Assembly: GCA_003344405.1 (NCBI GenBank)
Contig: NOWV01000198.1
Location: forward strand, 62,001-126,000
Reading direction: 5' to 3'
Length of the DNA stretch: 64,000 nucleotides
Origin: Trichoplax sp. H2
Taxonomy: Eukaryota; Placozoa; Uniplacotomia; Trichoplacea
In this document: in pieces, positions 14,101-28,667 of the stretch
How the letters are laid out: each line of letters begins with the position of its first letter
How positions within the stretch are numbered: position 1 is the stretch's first letter
The notes under the pieces: model-generated
What the model saw: the letters and a program-made list of their open reading frames with translations, nothing else
The model's database searches: none
What the model was told of the DNA's origin: nothing
Program-made: the position numbers and the translations under genes

Positions 14101-14589
14101 TACGAAGGCTAGTACCTTTGCAAGAATAAGTTGTAACTGAAGACTATGTAAAATATCCTTTAACGATCGCTATGAAACATAACAAAACGGTCGTTACCTT
14201 CCAACATCGAGCGCAATCATTGACGATAAAAGCACTCATGCTAAATAGATTAATCGCCATTTTTAAACCCTTGAAACTATGACTAACCTGTTTAATGTCT
14301 GAACTTTGTTCATCCATGCTGCCTATAGGCGTTTCATTTTGAAATTTTGGATTCATATCGCATGAACTCGGTGGTTCACTATTACTGATCCACGGATGAC
14401 AAGTGTATTTCATGAAGCAAAAATAATATTGCAAGCATATTGATTTTAAAATAGATAATTGACTTTCAATCTAACAAGAGCATTATCAATACTCTTTCTT
14501 TGAATTTAAATGATAATAAACAGCATTTAAGACTTTCCATCTTGTCAAGAAGGATCAGTAGCTTACCTTTTGATCAGGTTTTCAGCCAT
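8103..14589 (-). CDS. NCOR: Nuclear receptor corepressor (NCoR/SMRT family), short form
   Basis: NCoR/SMRT proteins scaffold the HDAC3-TBL1-GPS2 corepressor complex in the nucleus. I reconstruct 21 exons that all keep frame (1086 residues): 14567-14589, 14288-14384, 13578-13660, 12850-12997, 12699-12753, 12417-12577, 12013-12123, 11796-11908, 11653-11722, 11466-11551, 11313-11399, 11130-11223, 10967-11057, 10795-10882, 10663-10717, 10453-10548, 10112-10226, 9999-10070, 9842-9886, 9615-9757 and 8103-9530. The start MAENLIK sits in a 23-base first exon. Residues about 135-189 form the coiled coil that binds GPS2/TBL1 in relatives. IELIYSDNR and [11 protein letters not shown] are conserved. SANT1 (the HDAC3-activating domain) spans about 407-486 with [11 protein letters not shown] and [18 protein letters not shown]2 spans about 549-611 with [13 protein letters not shown] and [17 protein letters not shown]. 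The last exon encodes 475 Ser/Glu/Asp-rich residues with no (I/L)xx(I/V)I box that I can find. The 11130 and 10112 exon ends are the least certain. Confidence 0.9.
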
Positions 14590-17500
14590 TTTAATCCAAT
14601 ACGACAATCATCATTTGCAGAATTATTACAGTTACTAGTTAGACAGGTGTACTACTGTAATGAAGGTGCAAGACCGGACAGACGGCAGCCGCCTTGAGCA
14701 AAGAGTGCATAATGTTCATCATTTAGTGTCCAGTACACTTGTTACCGTAATACAGTTTACTATGACATCGCGCGCAATGTTGTTGTTGTTACCATCACAT
14801 CCTGACCGTGTTACCCTTGAACTGTATGCCGGCGATGCCGCCTATGGCCTAGACTTAAGAAAGGTTCGGTTCGGTTCGATTGGAACCGTTACGATCTAGA
14901 TCTTTTTAAGTATGGCCACGGGTGTAAATGGGCACGATTATTGCGCCAGTCTGAGACAGTGTCCAATGCTGACTGCGCATGTCAAAGAGCTATCCGGTAC
15001 GGTACATGGTACAGTACTAAAACATCCTGTATCTTTGTTCTCAACAGTACAGTACTGCTGTACAGTACTGTACACTGTATGCCAGTGGCCTGCATTTGAA
15101 GAAATATTTTTGTACGTTTCAAAATTTCTAGTGTACTGTACTGTACGAGAACTGAACTTTTCGTATGTGTAGATAGATGTGAGATATTCACTTCACGGAC
15201 ACATTCACTCAACTTTGCTCCAACTATCGATGGAAGAATTTTCAAGGCACATAGCAATACTTTGCTATTTAAAAATGGAAGGTGCTGTAGTGCTGTACAG
15301 AGTACAGTACTGTACTGTATCGAGATATCGTGATAGCTTTGCATGGTACCAAAAATGCAGTGGAAAGAATGCAGTGATAGTAGTAGTGTTATATACTGTA
15401 CAGTCCTATTGTTGATTGGATAGTAGAGAGTGCTGCATCATCTGATGGACGGACATATCGTATTAGGTAGAGATGAAAATGTCGAAAATTGCAAAACAGA
15501 CTATACAGTACAGTCGTTACGGTACTTGCACTATGGTTCTTGTGTGTCTCTTTTCTAAATTGCTCTTACTAATTCAAAAACATGCATGACATCAAATAAC
15601 TTTGAACAAGTAGAAGTTAGACTTCATGATGTATTATACGCGATATAGCGTCAATGGAATAGTGCTGCATCGACTGATGGACGGACATATCGTATTAGAT
15701 AGAGATGAAAATGTCGAATATTACAATACAGTACAGTGGTTACGGTACTTGCACTATGGCTCTTGTGTGTCTCTTTTCTAAATTGCTCTTACTAATTTAA
15801 AAACATGCATGACATCAAATAACTTTGAACAAGTAGAAGTTAGACTTCATGATGTATTATACGCGATATAGCGTCAATGGAATACATTCATAGTACTGGA
15901 TGAATATTAGGAAAATACTGCCAAGTCGATCAACAGTAGCTAGCCTGTACGAATCGTCTTTTGATCCGAGCTTAATAAAAGAGAAGTCAATGTAATATTA
16001 CTTGATTTATAAATCCACTATAATGTATAGCGTATCGTATCATGGACTACAAGATGTAAGTCAGTAGTCCATGACTGTATTTACAGAACCAAACATCTCC
16101 ACTCCATCCTCCTCACAGTGGAACAGTAGTGTAGTTTGACGACACAGTACTTGCAATAATCGTGCATCTAGTCGAAAATGTCCGTCTATCCAATAAGGTT
16201 TCCTGATCAGGCAAACGCTTTTTTCGAGCATAGCATCGAGTAGGTCCTCCGATCGATAAGATACATCATATGACTAAAAGTGTCTTCATGTCGTGCTAAA
16301 GTATTTGATCCATACAGTACTTCAGGTCAGATTTGTGTTCACTTCCAAGACGAAAAGTAGCGCTCTTCTTTATTGTAGTCATTGAACTAGGCTAGAACAT
16401 TTGCAATTTCATTATAAGCCTGTTGCAATGTTTACATTGTATAAGATTATAATGATGACGATTAGTTACTCAGTTTAGCTGCATGAGTAGACAGCAGTAC
16501 AATAATAAATAGTCTGGCAGGCAGAGGTCGAACGGTCTCTGGACCCATTCTTCCTCCACCTCCAGTCCCTCTTTTTTCTGATATACACTTGTGCAGTCCT
16601 ATCCTGTAAATCATAAGAAAAAGTTGGAGAAGATTTTCCCCCTGCAAAAACTCGAGCCCTGAGTTCACCGCGCTAAAAGAATGGACCGCTCCTACTCCAC
16701 CTCCCACAGCCCCTTTTCTGTTGACACAGTACAGTACTGTACTGTTATAGGATTGTATGGAGTACTATCACGGATACCATGACGGTGCTTTATTCTATAC
16801 TGTAGCAAGGTCTTCTCCTTGCAATCGTTGACAGCACCGTTATTAAGGCTCCACACTTAGCCATTTTAGTTAGTTGTTCGTCCTAACTACAGTACAGTAC
16901 TGTACTCTACTGTACTTCTACGGACTGTACTGTACACTGTACAGTATGACTCGTGGCGACATCAGGTGACACGTATCACTGGTTGACAGACGTGACCGAT
17001 CACTCCACGCTTGAACGCTTGAAATTGCTTCTTTTTGCTTTGATCGAAATCGTTATGGCTGTAAGTAACGTTCTTTTTCTGCCCACACTGATTCTTTTAG
17101 CTCATTTCTACGCCATGTTGGTTGATTTTTTTTTCTTGTTTATTTAGAAACGGTATACTGACAAGGGAGAAAAGGTAAAAATAACAGCAATATTGTCCTC
17201 CTTGATGGATTGAGTGTGTACTGTGCTGGCAATATAACTCGATGCTACAACATGGACCAGCGAACTTTGCATCATTTTACAGCGTTTAACTGTTACGATT
17301 TTGTAGACAAGTTTTGACCAGATAAAGTTGTACTCCTGTTATTATGCAATATGATCCATAAAAGATGAGTAACTTGCAATCGCATGGCTTTAAATGGCCA
17401 CTCTAAAGTACTAGCGTAGGGTAGAATGTCTGCTTGATCCCGAGCACCAATCATTGACAGCCAGATAAGTGTATTATTAGTTAGTTAATAAATAACTGCA

Positions 17501-17948
17501 CTTAACAGGCGCTTGACGCTAAACTAGCCATCAGTCGATATTAATGCCATATTCCACATTCCACAAAGCAAAAATATGCAACTTTACTAGTTGCTGTTTT
17601 ATCCCCTAAATGATCACAGCCTTCGATCAATGTTTTTCTTTTGCGTACACGTACGTCAATGGGAGAATGAGCAGTTAGCCAGTGGAAATACGTAATTAGA
17701 ATTGCAACGCAAAGTTTGATTGGCGAAAATTGGGGGTTTGGCATGAATCAAAATTGGAATTGGACTAAATTTGACTCAGGAAATAGGCCCTGTAATGTAA
17801 CGTACACATTACACTATACTGCCAAATCAACTGTTTTTGAGTCATATGGTGTTGCAGGAGTGGCTGTTAAGCTTGACCATAGCAATGTTTACAGTATTGA
17901 TTATTCGTATTTTAATATCACTTGCTACAGTTACTAGAAGGCTTGATC
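14590..17948. promoter_or_regulatory. NCoR/HPD divergent intergenic region with CAGTAC pentamer clusters
   Basis: This 3.4-kb region separates two genes transcribed away from each other, so it must contain both promoters. It is studded with runs of ACAGT and its complement ACTGT joined at GTAC. Examples lie at 14993-15022, 15042-15081, 15131-15149, 15290-15320, 15395-15410, 15505-15520, 16727-16746 and 16888-16950. Short open frames here translate into repeated Tyr-Ser-Thr-Val-Gln because the pentamer contains no stop codon; they are not genes. A recent direct duplication lies at 15429-15883. Nothing else gene-like was seen. Confidence 0.6.
15429..15883. repeat. Recent tandem duplication, two copies of about 230 bases
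   Basis: Copy 1 spans 15429-15660 and copy 2 spans 15661-15883. Both begin AGTGCTGCATC and end GCGTCAATGGAAT. They differ at few positions, plus a gap of about nine bases near the internal CAGTAC run, where copy 1 is longer. The copies abut exactly. High similarity next to heavily diverged sequence indicates a young event. Confidence 0.92.
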
Positions 17949-20728
<2,780 letters not shown>

Positions 20729-22353
20729 CTTGATTATGCTTAAATATGATAGATTTATCTGCTGCAATCTAAAACATTGGTTAATCGCGTAAAAAAAGCG
20801 ATTCGTTAGTAAAATGCAGCGTCAGATAGTAATATATAATTATTGCTACTAAAACTTAAGGATAACTAAAGATCTTAGACTAGCTGTCACTTGATGGATT
20901 ATTTTCGATTGCAAATTATATCTTTGTTTACAAATGATAATAAAATCTGTCAGGGCCGCTAGAATATTTCTGTAGTTTCTAGTAAAAGTAAATGTTTTGT
21001 AAAACAAAATTTTTAATGACATGACAAGTTTCATTGCGGCTTATGTGGTTAGTAAGATAGTGTAGTAGGTGGTTATGATAACGTTTTATTCTTTTACTGT
21101 ACTTTTTAGTTTTGGATAGCATTACATGAATGGAACATATGCAGTAAGAATATTCATGTTATGATAATCGCAAAGGTTAAGTACGGCATTGCTGACCGGA
21201 CGAATGTGCAATGGCTCATGTCAGTCTAAATAAGCTGGAAAACGTACCGTAAACTATTGACTTTTAGGGAAATTTAAAGGGTAGAGATAATCGAATAAAA
21301 TTTCCAACGTTTTAAATAAATGATACATCGTTTTATGCAAGAATGGCAATCCTTACCCATCTTAGCCGCATATCACTTGTCTCAGAAATTTACAAGAAAT
21401 TACATTTATCGTTCCAAAGATTTTAAGAATATTGCAACATTATAACATTTTTACGACAAAGTCTGAATTTGAGATCTAGAATTGCAGAAGTAAATGCATC
21501 GTACATCTACTATTGGCTACAGCAGTGTATCAACGAGTGCTACCTGTGCTTAGATTGCTTCTATGCTGCAAGCCCAGAATTAAAAGATACATCCAGCAAC
21601 TATATATTGCATCCGTAATCAAATCAGAAAAATAGTACGGTAACTTATGTGCTTGATGCGTACTAACATACTGTAGTTCAGTGATATAAGCCAAAGAAGA
21701 GTTACAAACAGTACGTTGTATCATTTCTTAATTTTTCCGCCAATCACTTATAATCTTACAAGCAGAAATGTAGCATTCGCTTTGCAATGTTAACTGGTTG
21801 AAAGCTTACTTTAACTGAAAATGAATCTTTGATCTGCCGAATTCGTTTACTACATAAACGTTTAAAATTAGGCCAATACATTTACTTATCAAGTATGCAT
21901 ATCTTACAAGCGACTAAAATATTATAAACAATCAGTAAATAAAATTCTCTAAATATTCCTAGTGAATGGTACTAAAAGTATGTGCAATCATACTATTATT
22001 AGGCCATTCACCGTTTCCTTATTAAACTAGGATATATTATACAACAGATAGAAAGTACACTATTACAATTCGTAATGTTACAAGCATATCAAGGATTGTT
22101 AACTAGTACTGAACTTACGTATTTGACGCTCAGCTTTGGAAGCAAAATACAGCGTACTAACGTAATTTTACATAAATTGAACCTGATCGAAATACTGAGA
22201 CATAAGTACTATTTTGCTAAGGATATAAGTTTAAAATAAAATAAATACAAATTATCTAACGATTGGATAACGTATCGTAATCCTTTTCGAAAAACTCTGT
22301 TTGCCAATAAAAGGAAAGTTAACATTTCTATAAGAGTTAATAGACAATCATCG
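20729..22353. other. HPD/SGF29 tail-to-tail spacer
   Basis: About 1.6 kb lies between the two stop codons and must hold both 3' UTRs. An AATAAA sequence on the plus strand near 20938 could end HPD transcripts. No exon, RNA gene, clear repeat or CAGTAC cluster was found. Short open frames in it show no recognisable domain. Confidence 0.5.
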
Positions 22354-25270
22354 CTACTTCTTGCGTTGATGAGCTTTTGTTGTAAATATGTAACGCTGTG
22401 GAACTGGAAGCGGGGGAGAATAGCCGTGCTCATAACTTGGATCTTCGAACGACACAAGATACTCCTCATCAATCTGTATTGTTACAGAAATGAAAGTACA
22501 AATATAACAGTAAAAATGAATAATAAGTTTGTGTCTAATTCATTATACTCCAATAGAATGGAGGACAACAAAAAATTTCGTCTTACTGTGGAAGGCCGAC
22601 TGTGTACCACACCAAAGTAGAAGCAAGTTGTTTGAGGATATAAGGCGTATACTTGCTAAAATTTACACACCAATAAAACTGTCACATTAACGTATTAACA
22701 TGCATTACGATAAAATTAAAAAACATAACATGAGGTTGAGAATTGGAAATGAAAAGTGTAAAAAAGCTATCTTGAATTGTATATATATATATTAATTAAA
22801 GTCAAAACTCTCTGTCTGATATTACGGAGATTACAATACCAATATAATTTATTCTATAGTAACATTTACAAGTACTGTACTATGTGATGCATACTAGGTG
22901 ATATCAGTTTATGTTAGTGGATAATAAACAGGGCTGAATAATTTACCTGATGTTTTTGATACAATGCCTGAGGATGGGTGCTAGGATTTGCTTTATACTT
23001 AGGCAACGGGGTCGTACGACGACATGGAAGCTGATATCGCCTAAAAATTAGTGATGTAATTAACGATAGGCATCTTTTTAGTAACGATGTTTATACATAA
23101 ATCGACAGGAGTCCCTTCTAATTACGAGTATAATCAACAAGCACAGAGTGCTACTGACTCTTTTCCATGCTTTCCTTCTCCATCAATGTCTTCGATTTCG
23201 TACCTAATTAGAGTTAATAAAATGACGAGTGAATGATATGAGACTTTTTGAATGTAAATAGACAAGAATAATAAGATGCACTATACTTATTAGAAAATGT
23301 GCTATGAGAAGCCACTTCTCCAAGAATCCACTGATCTTCATCAGCATCAACTTTCACTTTTGCTGCAACCTAGTGGTGATAGAAGTAGAAATTGCCCATG
23401 CTACTGATTCACGATTATAAGATAGCAAATTGATAAGATGACAGGAATTGTTTACCGACATACCTTATCACCAGGCTTTGCTACATATCCACTTTCAGCA
23501 GGAATACAACCGCAGAGTGGAGGAGGGCTACAGATTATAATTACGAGCATTTACTAGAAATTGTAATGTAGTATGCGAACTACGAACACAGTTGTAGACT
23601 AATAAAAGTAAGATAGTATAGTCGTTAAGTATAATTTAAAACCATAGGAGCTAACTTTGAGATCACAGAAACAGTATCATTACTTCAAATACACAAGTCA
23701 TGTTTTAAATACGGCTTATTTATAGTGAGTAACCTCTCAGATAACTTGCCATTCCAAATCGGTAGATCAGCTGCTTCTTGTTGGAGAATAGACATCAGTA
23801 CACTCTTACGAACAGGAGCCGGCTTTCTGTTAATACTGTAATTGATTGATATATATAAGGAAGTAAGCTAAGGAAATCCGATAAGTATGATAACCAAATA
23901 CAGACTGTTAGTACCAATATTCTAATTGCAAGCACATTTAAACTTTGGAGATTTTACATAATTAAGTTTTTGTTAATAACAGTCAATAAACTGCACAAAT
24001 CCACAAGTGACCTGCTTTCTTCATTATGACCAGATTGATTGGTTGGCGTTCGACCACCTATAATATTTATTGATACGCTCTTATTAGGCGATTTAGAACT
24101 ATAACAGTTCAAGAGCATAACTGGAGAAAGAACAAACCTTGTTTCTTGTCACTCTTTAATGCATTTATCAAGGCTATTTTATCCAGAGCTTTCCTAATTA
24201 AACTATTTCATTGAGTCGATATTGAAAGAAGTAAATTGAAATTAATAATTTGCATCATTGTTAACTAATTCGAATACAGGACAACTGCGCCATTTTAATT
24301 CAATAGTATTGATTTTGGAGGTATGATCCATCAACATTGTCAATTTACGAAACTATGCGGCAATTAAAAATTTACCGTATAAATATTAATCGTGTTTACA
24401 GTTATTAGTCCATGCGGTAAGCCTCCTACCAGTGTCCTTATACTAATCCATTGCATGATCCATTTATTTACTATTTTCATCATTTTACCGTCGTTATTGC
24501 CTACTAACTTACTCTGCTTCAATCTTAGCATCAGCTTGTGCGGATGTATACAATCCACGCAGTTTTTGCTTGAAATACATGGACACTATGAAGAAAGGCA
24601 ATTGATAGTCCATTATTCATAATAGCGTATAAACATTGTTACGCGTAATCGATTTGTAGTACTGCATAAAACGCTACTATGTAAAGTGCATTTAAATACT
24701 TTATGGCGTATAACTTTGAAGTACGCCCAATAGAAGTAGAACTATGTTGATGGAATGCAACGACGGGAAGTAATTCTAATGATTACTATACTCGTATACA
24801 TACTATAAACAATTTAGCTTCACGTTATCAATGTTAGCTTCACGTTATCAATGTTAGCTAAGGCAATTACCTCTTTGTTCGCTTTTCATCCGGTCATGGG
24901 TTTTTCTAATATTAAGTAAACTATTTGCACCACGAGTACGTTCATCCTATATCAAGATCGTTATTTATACTTGTGTTTAATTTAATCATTTGTATTATTA
25001 TTATCCAGGTGCAATATCATGATCCTACCACCATAGGCAAGCTGATCAAGGATAGGAATGATTGATGTTTGTTGTGTGTACAACTGGACAATCAGTTAAA
25101 ATCATGATTAACGGGTAACACTATTTCTGTATCGACCATACCTGTAACTGATGAATTAGGCTGTGTAATTCTCGCAAAAGAGTAGGGATACTATAATTTC
25201 CACTTGGTGGAATGATAGCGTTAGGAACCGAGGTGGCAGAAACAGTCTGAGATTGGCGTTTACGAGGCAT
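22354..25270 (-). CDS. SGF29: SAGA-associated factor 29 (tandem Tudor H3K4me reader)
   Basis: SGF29 (CCDC101) reads H3K4me2/3 for the SAGA and ATAC histone acetyltransferase complexes. Twelve exons give 315 residues: 25142-25270, 24871-24946, 24513-24585, 24138-24193, 24012-24057, 23734-23826, 23464-23527, 23287-23369, 23159-23203, 22947-23040, 22587-22655 and 22354-22473. The N-terminal half is helical (THDRMKSEQRVSMYFKQKLRGL, ALDKIALINALK), matching the ADA3-binding coiled coil. The C-terminal SGF29 domain shows PPPLCGCIPAESGYVAKPGDKVAAKVK, WILGEV, YEIEDIDGEGK, ALYPQTTCFYFG and VSFEDPSYEHGYSPPLPVPQRY, which carry the aromatic cage region. The 23159 exon uses a GTCAGT donor, the only choice that keeps frame and gives KERYQLPCRR. 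The gene diverges from the TLC-domain gene and converges with HPD. Confidence 0.94.
24814..24853. repeat. Perfect 20-base tandem duplication in an SGF29 intron
   Basis: The unit TTAGCTTCACGTTATCAATG occurs twice without change and is followed by the first six bases of a third copy. It lies in the intron between exons 24871-24946 and 24513-24585, close to the 24871 donor. It is probably a replication-slippage product with no visible function. Confidence 0.95.
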
Positions 25271-25958
25271 GATATTACTAATTTTGCTGGATTTGAAATG
25301 CTCTTCAGCCTTTTCAAATGTTTGGGCTTTAAAGCATTTTGCGGTTCTCCCTACGCTCAGTACACCATTGAATAGCGACGATGCTCATCGCTGTATACAG
25401 TGTATCGTCTACAGTATACAGTACTTTTCGGTACTGTACACTGTAAGTTGTACTGTACAGTGTACAGTACTGTACAGTACTACTGAGCACTGCATGGTCA
25501 ACGGAGTGTCCATTGTTTCATGGTACAGTACTGTACTAGAGACCCTCTATGAACATAGAGGGTCTCTAGTGTACATTATACAATCAAAGTTGGATCATCG
25601 CACGTGACCAGAAATCCCCAATGACAGCGTTGATAATAATCATTCATTATAATGGATTATTTATTAATAATTACATTAGACTGATACTGTAGAAGACAAG
25701 ATTACATTATACAGTAGAATAATAAAATTAAAATCAGTTATGTATGACTACCTAGAGAGAAGATTGTAGGAGATAGCAAGGAGTAAAATTGACAAGGTAC
25801 TGTCTATTTTGATATCGAGGTCATCATGATATTTATTTACTGTGAATACGATACAATATAACGCTGATAGAGAGTAATTCAAAATAGAAATAAACAGTAC
25901 TTTAGTCTACGGTAAATTGGAAAATTGGATTGATTCCAAGCACGTACAGTACTATAGT
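25271..25958. promoter_or_regulatory. SGF29/TLCD3 bidirectional promoter with dense CAGTAC cluster
   Basis: Only 688 bases separate the two start codons, so both promoters must be here. The core, about 25390-25490, is almost pure ACAGT/ACTGT pentamer in alternating orientation, including GTACTGTACAGTGTACAGTA. A second short run at 25523-25536 leads directly into the inverted repeat at 25536-25569. No TATA-like element in convincing position was identified. Confidence 0.65.
25536..25569. repeat. Near-perfect palindrome, 16-base arms with 2-base loop
   Basis: The left arm CTAGAGACCCTCTATG (25536-25551) is the exact reverse complement of the right arm CATAGAGGGTCTCTAG (25554-25569); the loop is AA. 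The match stops at the arm ends. The palindrome is bracketed by CAGTAC/GTAC sequence. It could extrude as a cruciform, bind a dimeric factor, or be the tip of a small inverted-repeat element. Confidence 0.97.
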
Positions 25959-28608
25959 ATGGCCGGCAATGACGATGAATTGCATCTAGGTTCGAAGTTG
26001 ATGCTTTTATCGGTGGGATGTGTTTATTTCCCATTTCTTTATTATTTCGTCGATTCACTGCTAAGGAGAACTTGTCAAACTCTTGATGAAAGCCAATATA
26101 GAAAGATCAACGTTAGGTAATTGATGTATGCTTATTGTATATTATAGAAAGGATAAAATATGACGCTATAATCAGAGTTACTACCTCAATACTGTACGCA
26201 TACATCAATGATCAAATTTGAATCAACGAGTGAAATGAACTTATAATGCAGTTATAATTAAAATGTCAATTTTGAAGAGAGCACTTTCCTTACAGTGCAT
26301 GATCCTAACGTCTTAACTTTATATGCTTTCTTATCTAATGCGCGTAGATTGATTTTCTACGCAATCTGTTTAGGCTAAAGCTGTGAGGCATCATTGATAG
26401 AGATTGATCAATATTTCTTTAACCGCTGTACGAGTGTTATCTTGATATACAGTATGATTAATCTCTTTATTTTTAGGATCGTATCATCGTTTCAAGCTTT
26501 GATGGCGTGCACTGTTGGCGTTACTACCGTATTCTCCGTACATGATATCATTCATGATAGGTAAGACCTTCATAGGTATACGTATTTAATCGTTTGTTTA
26601 CAAAAAGGACTAGAAATCGTTGATCATTTTGCTAGTTCTACAACATGCGAGTAGTACTGTACTGTACTTCCTATACGCATATAGTTTTTAATTACATTAC
26701 TATAACATACAACGCCATCATGCACACCTTACAGATTCTGTAAGCTGTAGAAATTCAAAATTATAGCTTCAATTCTTACATTGAAGCAAGATCAGAAACC
26801 GGGCCCTATTGCGGAAGTAATTTATCAATATATCATGCGTGTGGTCAATTGGATACCTATTTACAGTATAAATTAAATTAAAGCTATAGATATTGTAATG
26901 AAATCGAAATATTTCCTTGGTATTATTATCTGTCTTGTTGCATTATTTAATAAAGTACCGAATGTTTCCTTCCACTGCCATAACACTACAGCACCAATCA
27001 CCAATGCACTGTACAGTACGCGTACAGAATATAAAGTTAAATGGTCGATATTGCATGTAGCTTATTCATGCTGCCTTTCATACGATAGGCGATTACTAAT
27101 TAAAATAATTGTTGCCTTAACTCATCTGCCTTTTCTATAAGAGTACTTTTTAACTGTCCAGTAATACTCTAATAGTTAATCTTGGAGTGATTTTATGAGT
27201 TGCACGATTACAGGACATTGTTAATACTGTATATTTGGATTTATGGTAAGATTAACCAACTTATTAATAGTCAAGCTTGTAATTGTAAACAAGATCTATC
27301 GGTAACACCTTAATTAAACCATCTTGCTCGATTCTTAATAGATTATAACTGCTATAGATTATGGATTATCACACACTAATGCAATAAACATTTTCCGTAA
27401 AGGTATAAATTTACGCATATATCGCATAGTCAGATTTCAAGGTTAGGACGATGATACAGCATGTCGCTTGATATGCGTATGTACGATATACATAATCTCG
27501 TAAAGTAAACCTTACAGAGATTTTGAAACTATTCAATAGTCTTTTTCGTTAGCAATCAGTGCGACCATATAAGCGGTTTATGTTACAAATTAAGATGTCA
27601 TGTTTACCTTTGCAGATTTTGGTTAATCGAATATTACTGCTGGTTTGGGCTAGCTTATTTCTTTTACGATATATGGGCAATGTATCGAAGTTATCGGTAC
27701 GAACATAAACAATTACAAGATGAAGTCTCACTTCTGCGAATGTTTCTACACTCGAAAACATCAGTGGTAATTCACCATATTGCCATTCCGTGTATTGGCT
27801 TCCCAATAGTCGTGGTAAGAAAAGCTTACTAGCATGTGTCGACTGCTATTCTATTGAATTACTTACTGTATATTCTCGTTTAGAGTGGTAAAACGTTATA
27901 TAAATAAATACTGCCGTAGTTTCATGACTTTCATAACGCTTTTTCTTTAAAGTACATCCGTCGTGGTTTAGGTGACTACTTTTTAGCTCTTTTCTTCCTA
28001 TTTGAACTAAGTACTCCATTTCTCTCTTCAGTTTCGGTACTACAAATTGTAAGTATCACCCAAGTTACTAGCTTAAGTTGCCTAAGTATAAATAACAACA
28101 GTAACTGTTGTTTTCATTCTGTTTAATTTTTAATTTCAATATTCGAACTATAACATTTTATCGCAAACAGCTGAAAATGCAAACTTCCAAACTCTACACC
28201 GTAAATGGTATACTATTGTTGGTGACATTTTTTTGTTGTCGTGTCCTGATGATTCCTATTATGTATTGGTCTTATGCACGATATAAAAATATTTCCTGGC
28301 TATGGCAAGTACCGTTGTCTATTCCCATGAAATGTAACATAGGATGCACGGTTATATTACTATTTCAATTATTTTGGCTGAATCAAATTTTAAGAACAAT
28401 CACGTCCAATATACCCGTCAAATCTATCGGCGAATACCTAGTAGGACGAGGTAATTATAACTTTATCGTAAGAATACTTTTGTCTATCGTTGTAGATACT
28501 ACTGTAAATTCTGGTTTCTGGTTGTGTATGCTGCACCAGTCGCTAACCAACTACCAATTTTCTCACTGTAGGCGTAATAAGCTAGCAAGTATGGCCTATG
28601 CAGAATAG
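25959..28608 (+). CDS. TLCD3: TLC-domain membrane protein (TLCD3/FAM57 family)
   Basis: TLC-domain proteins of the FAM57 group are ER/Golgi membrane proteins linked to ceramide and lipid metabolism; the biochemical activity of this branch is not settled. Five exons give 324 residues: 25959-26116, 26477-26560, 27616-27814, 27953-28048 and 28171-28608. The start is the ATG of MAGNDDELHL, followed by a hydrophobic segment (LMLLSVGCVYFPFLYYFV). Family landmarks are FSVHDIIHDRFWLIEYYCWFGL, YFFYDIWAMY, VVIHHIAI, GDYFLALFFLFELSTPF, KLYTVNGILLL, MYWSYARY and VPLSIP. Several further hydrophobic stretches fit a multipass protein. The C-terminal tail after LFQLFWLNQIL runs about 70 residues in the same exon with no similarity I recognise. 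A GTAATT after GRG (near 28451) could instead be a splice donor, so the tail is uncertain. Confidence 0.88.
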
Positions 28609-28624
28609 ACATTTATAAAATTTG

Positions 28625-28630
28625 TTTATT
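28625..28630 (-). terminator. Polyadenylation signal for malectin
   Basis: AATAAA on the minus strand lies 38 bases beyond the malectin stop codon. Cleavage 10-30 bases further would fall at or inside the end of the TLC-domain coding region, so the two transcripts are expected to overlap at their 3' ends. Confidence 0.6.
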
Positions 28631-28667
28631 GAAATGTACAGAACGAATGATCACATTGTGTTAAATT

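Noticed and set aside
14912-15415. Open frames encoding Tyr-Ser-Thr-Val-Gln-rich proteins on both strands
   Set aside because: These, and similar ones at 25269-25607, 31711-31902, 32196-32465 and 60124-60481, are translations of the ACAGT/ACTGT pentamer, which has no stop codon in several frames. They are not genes.
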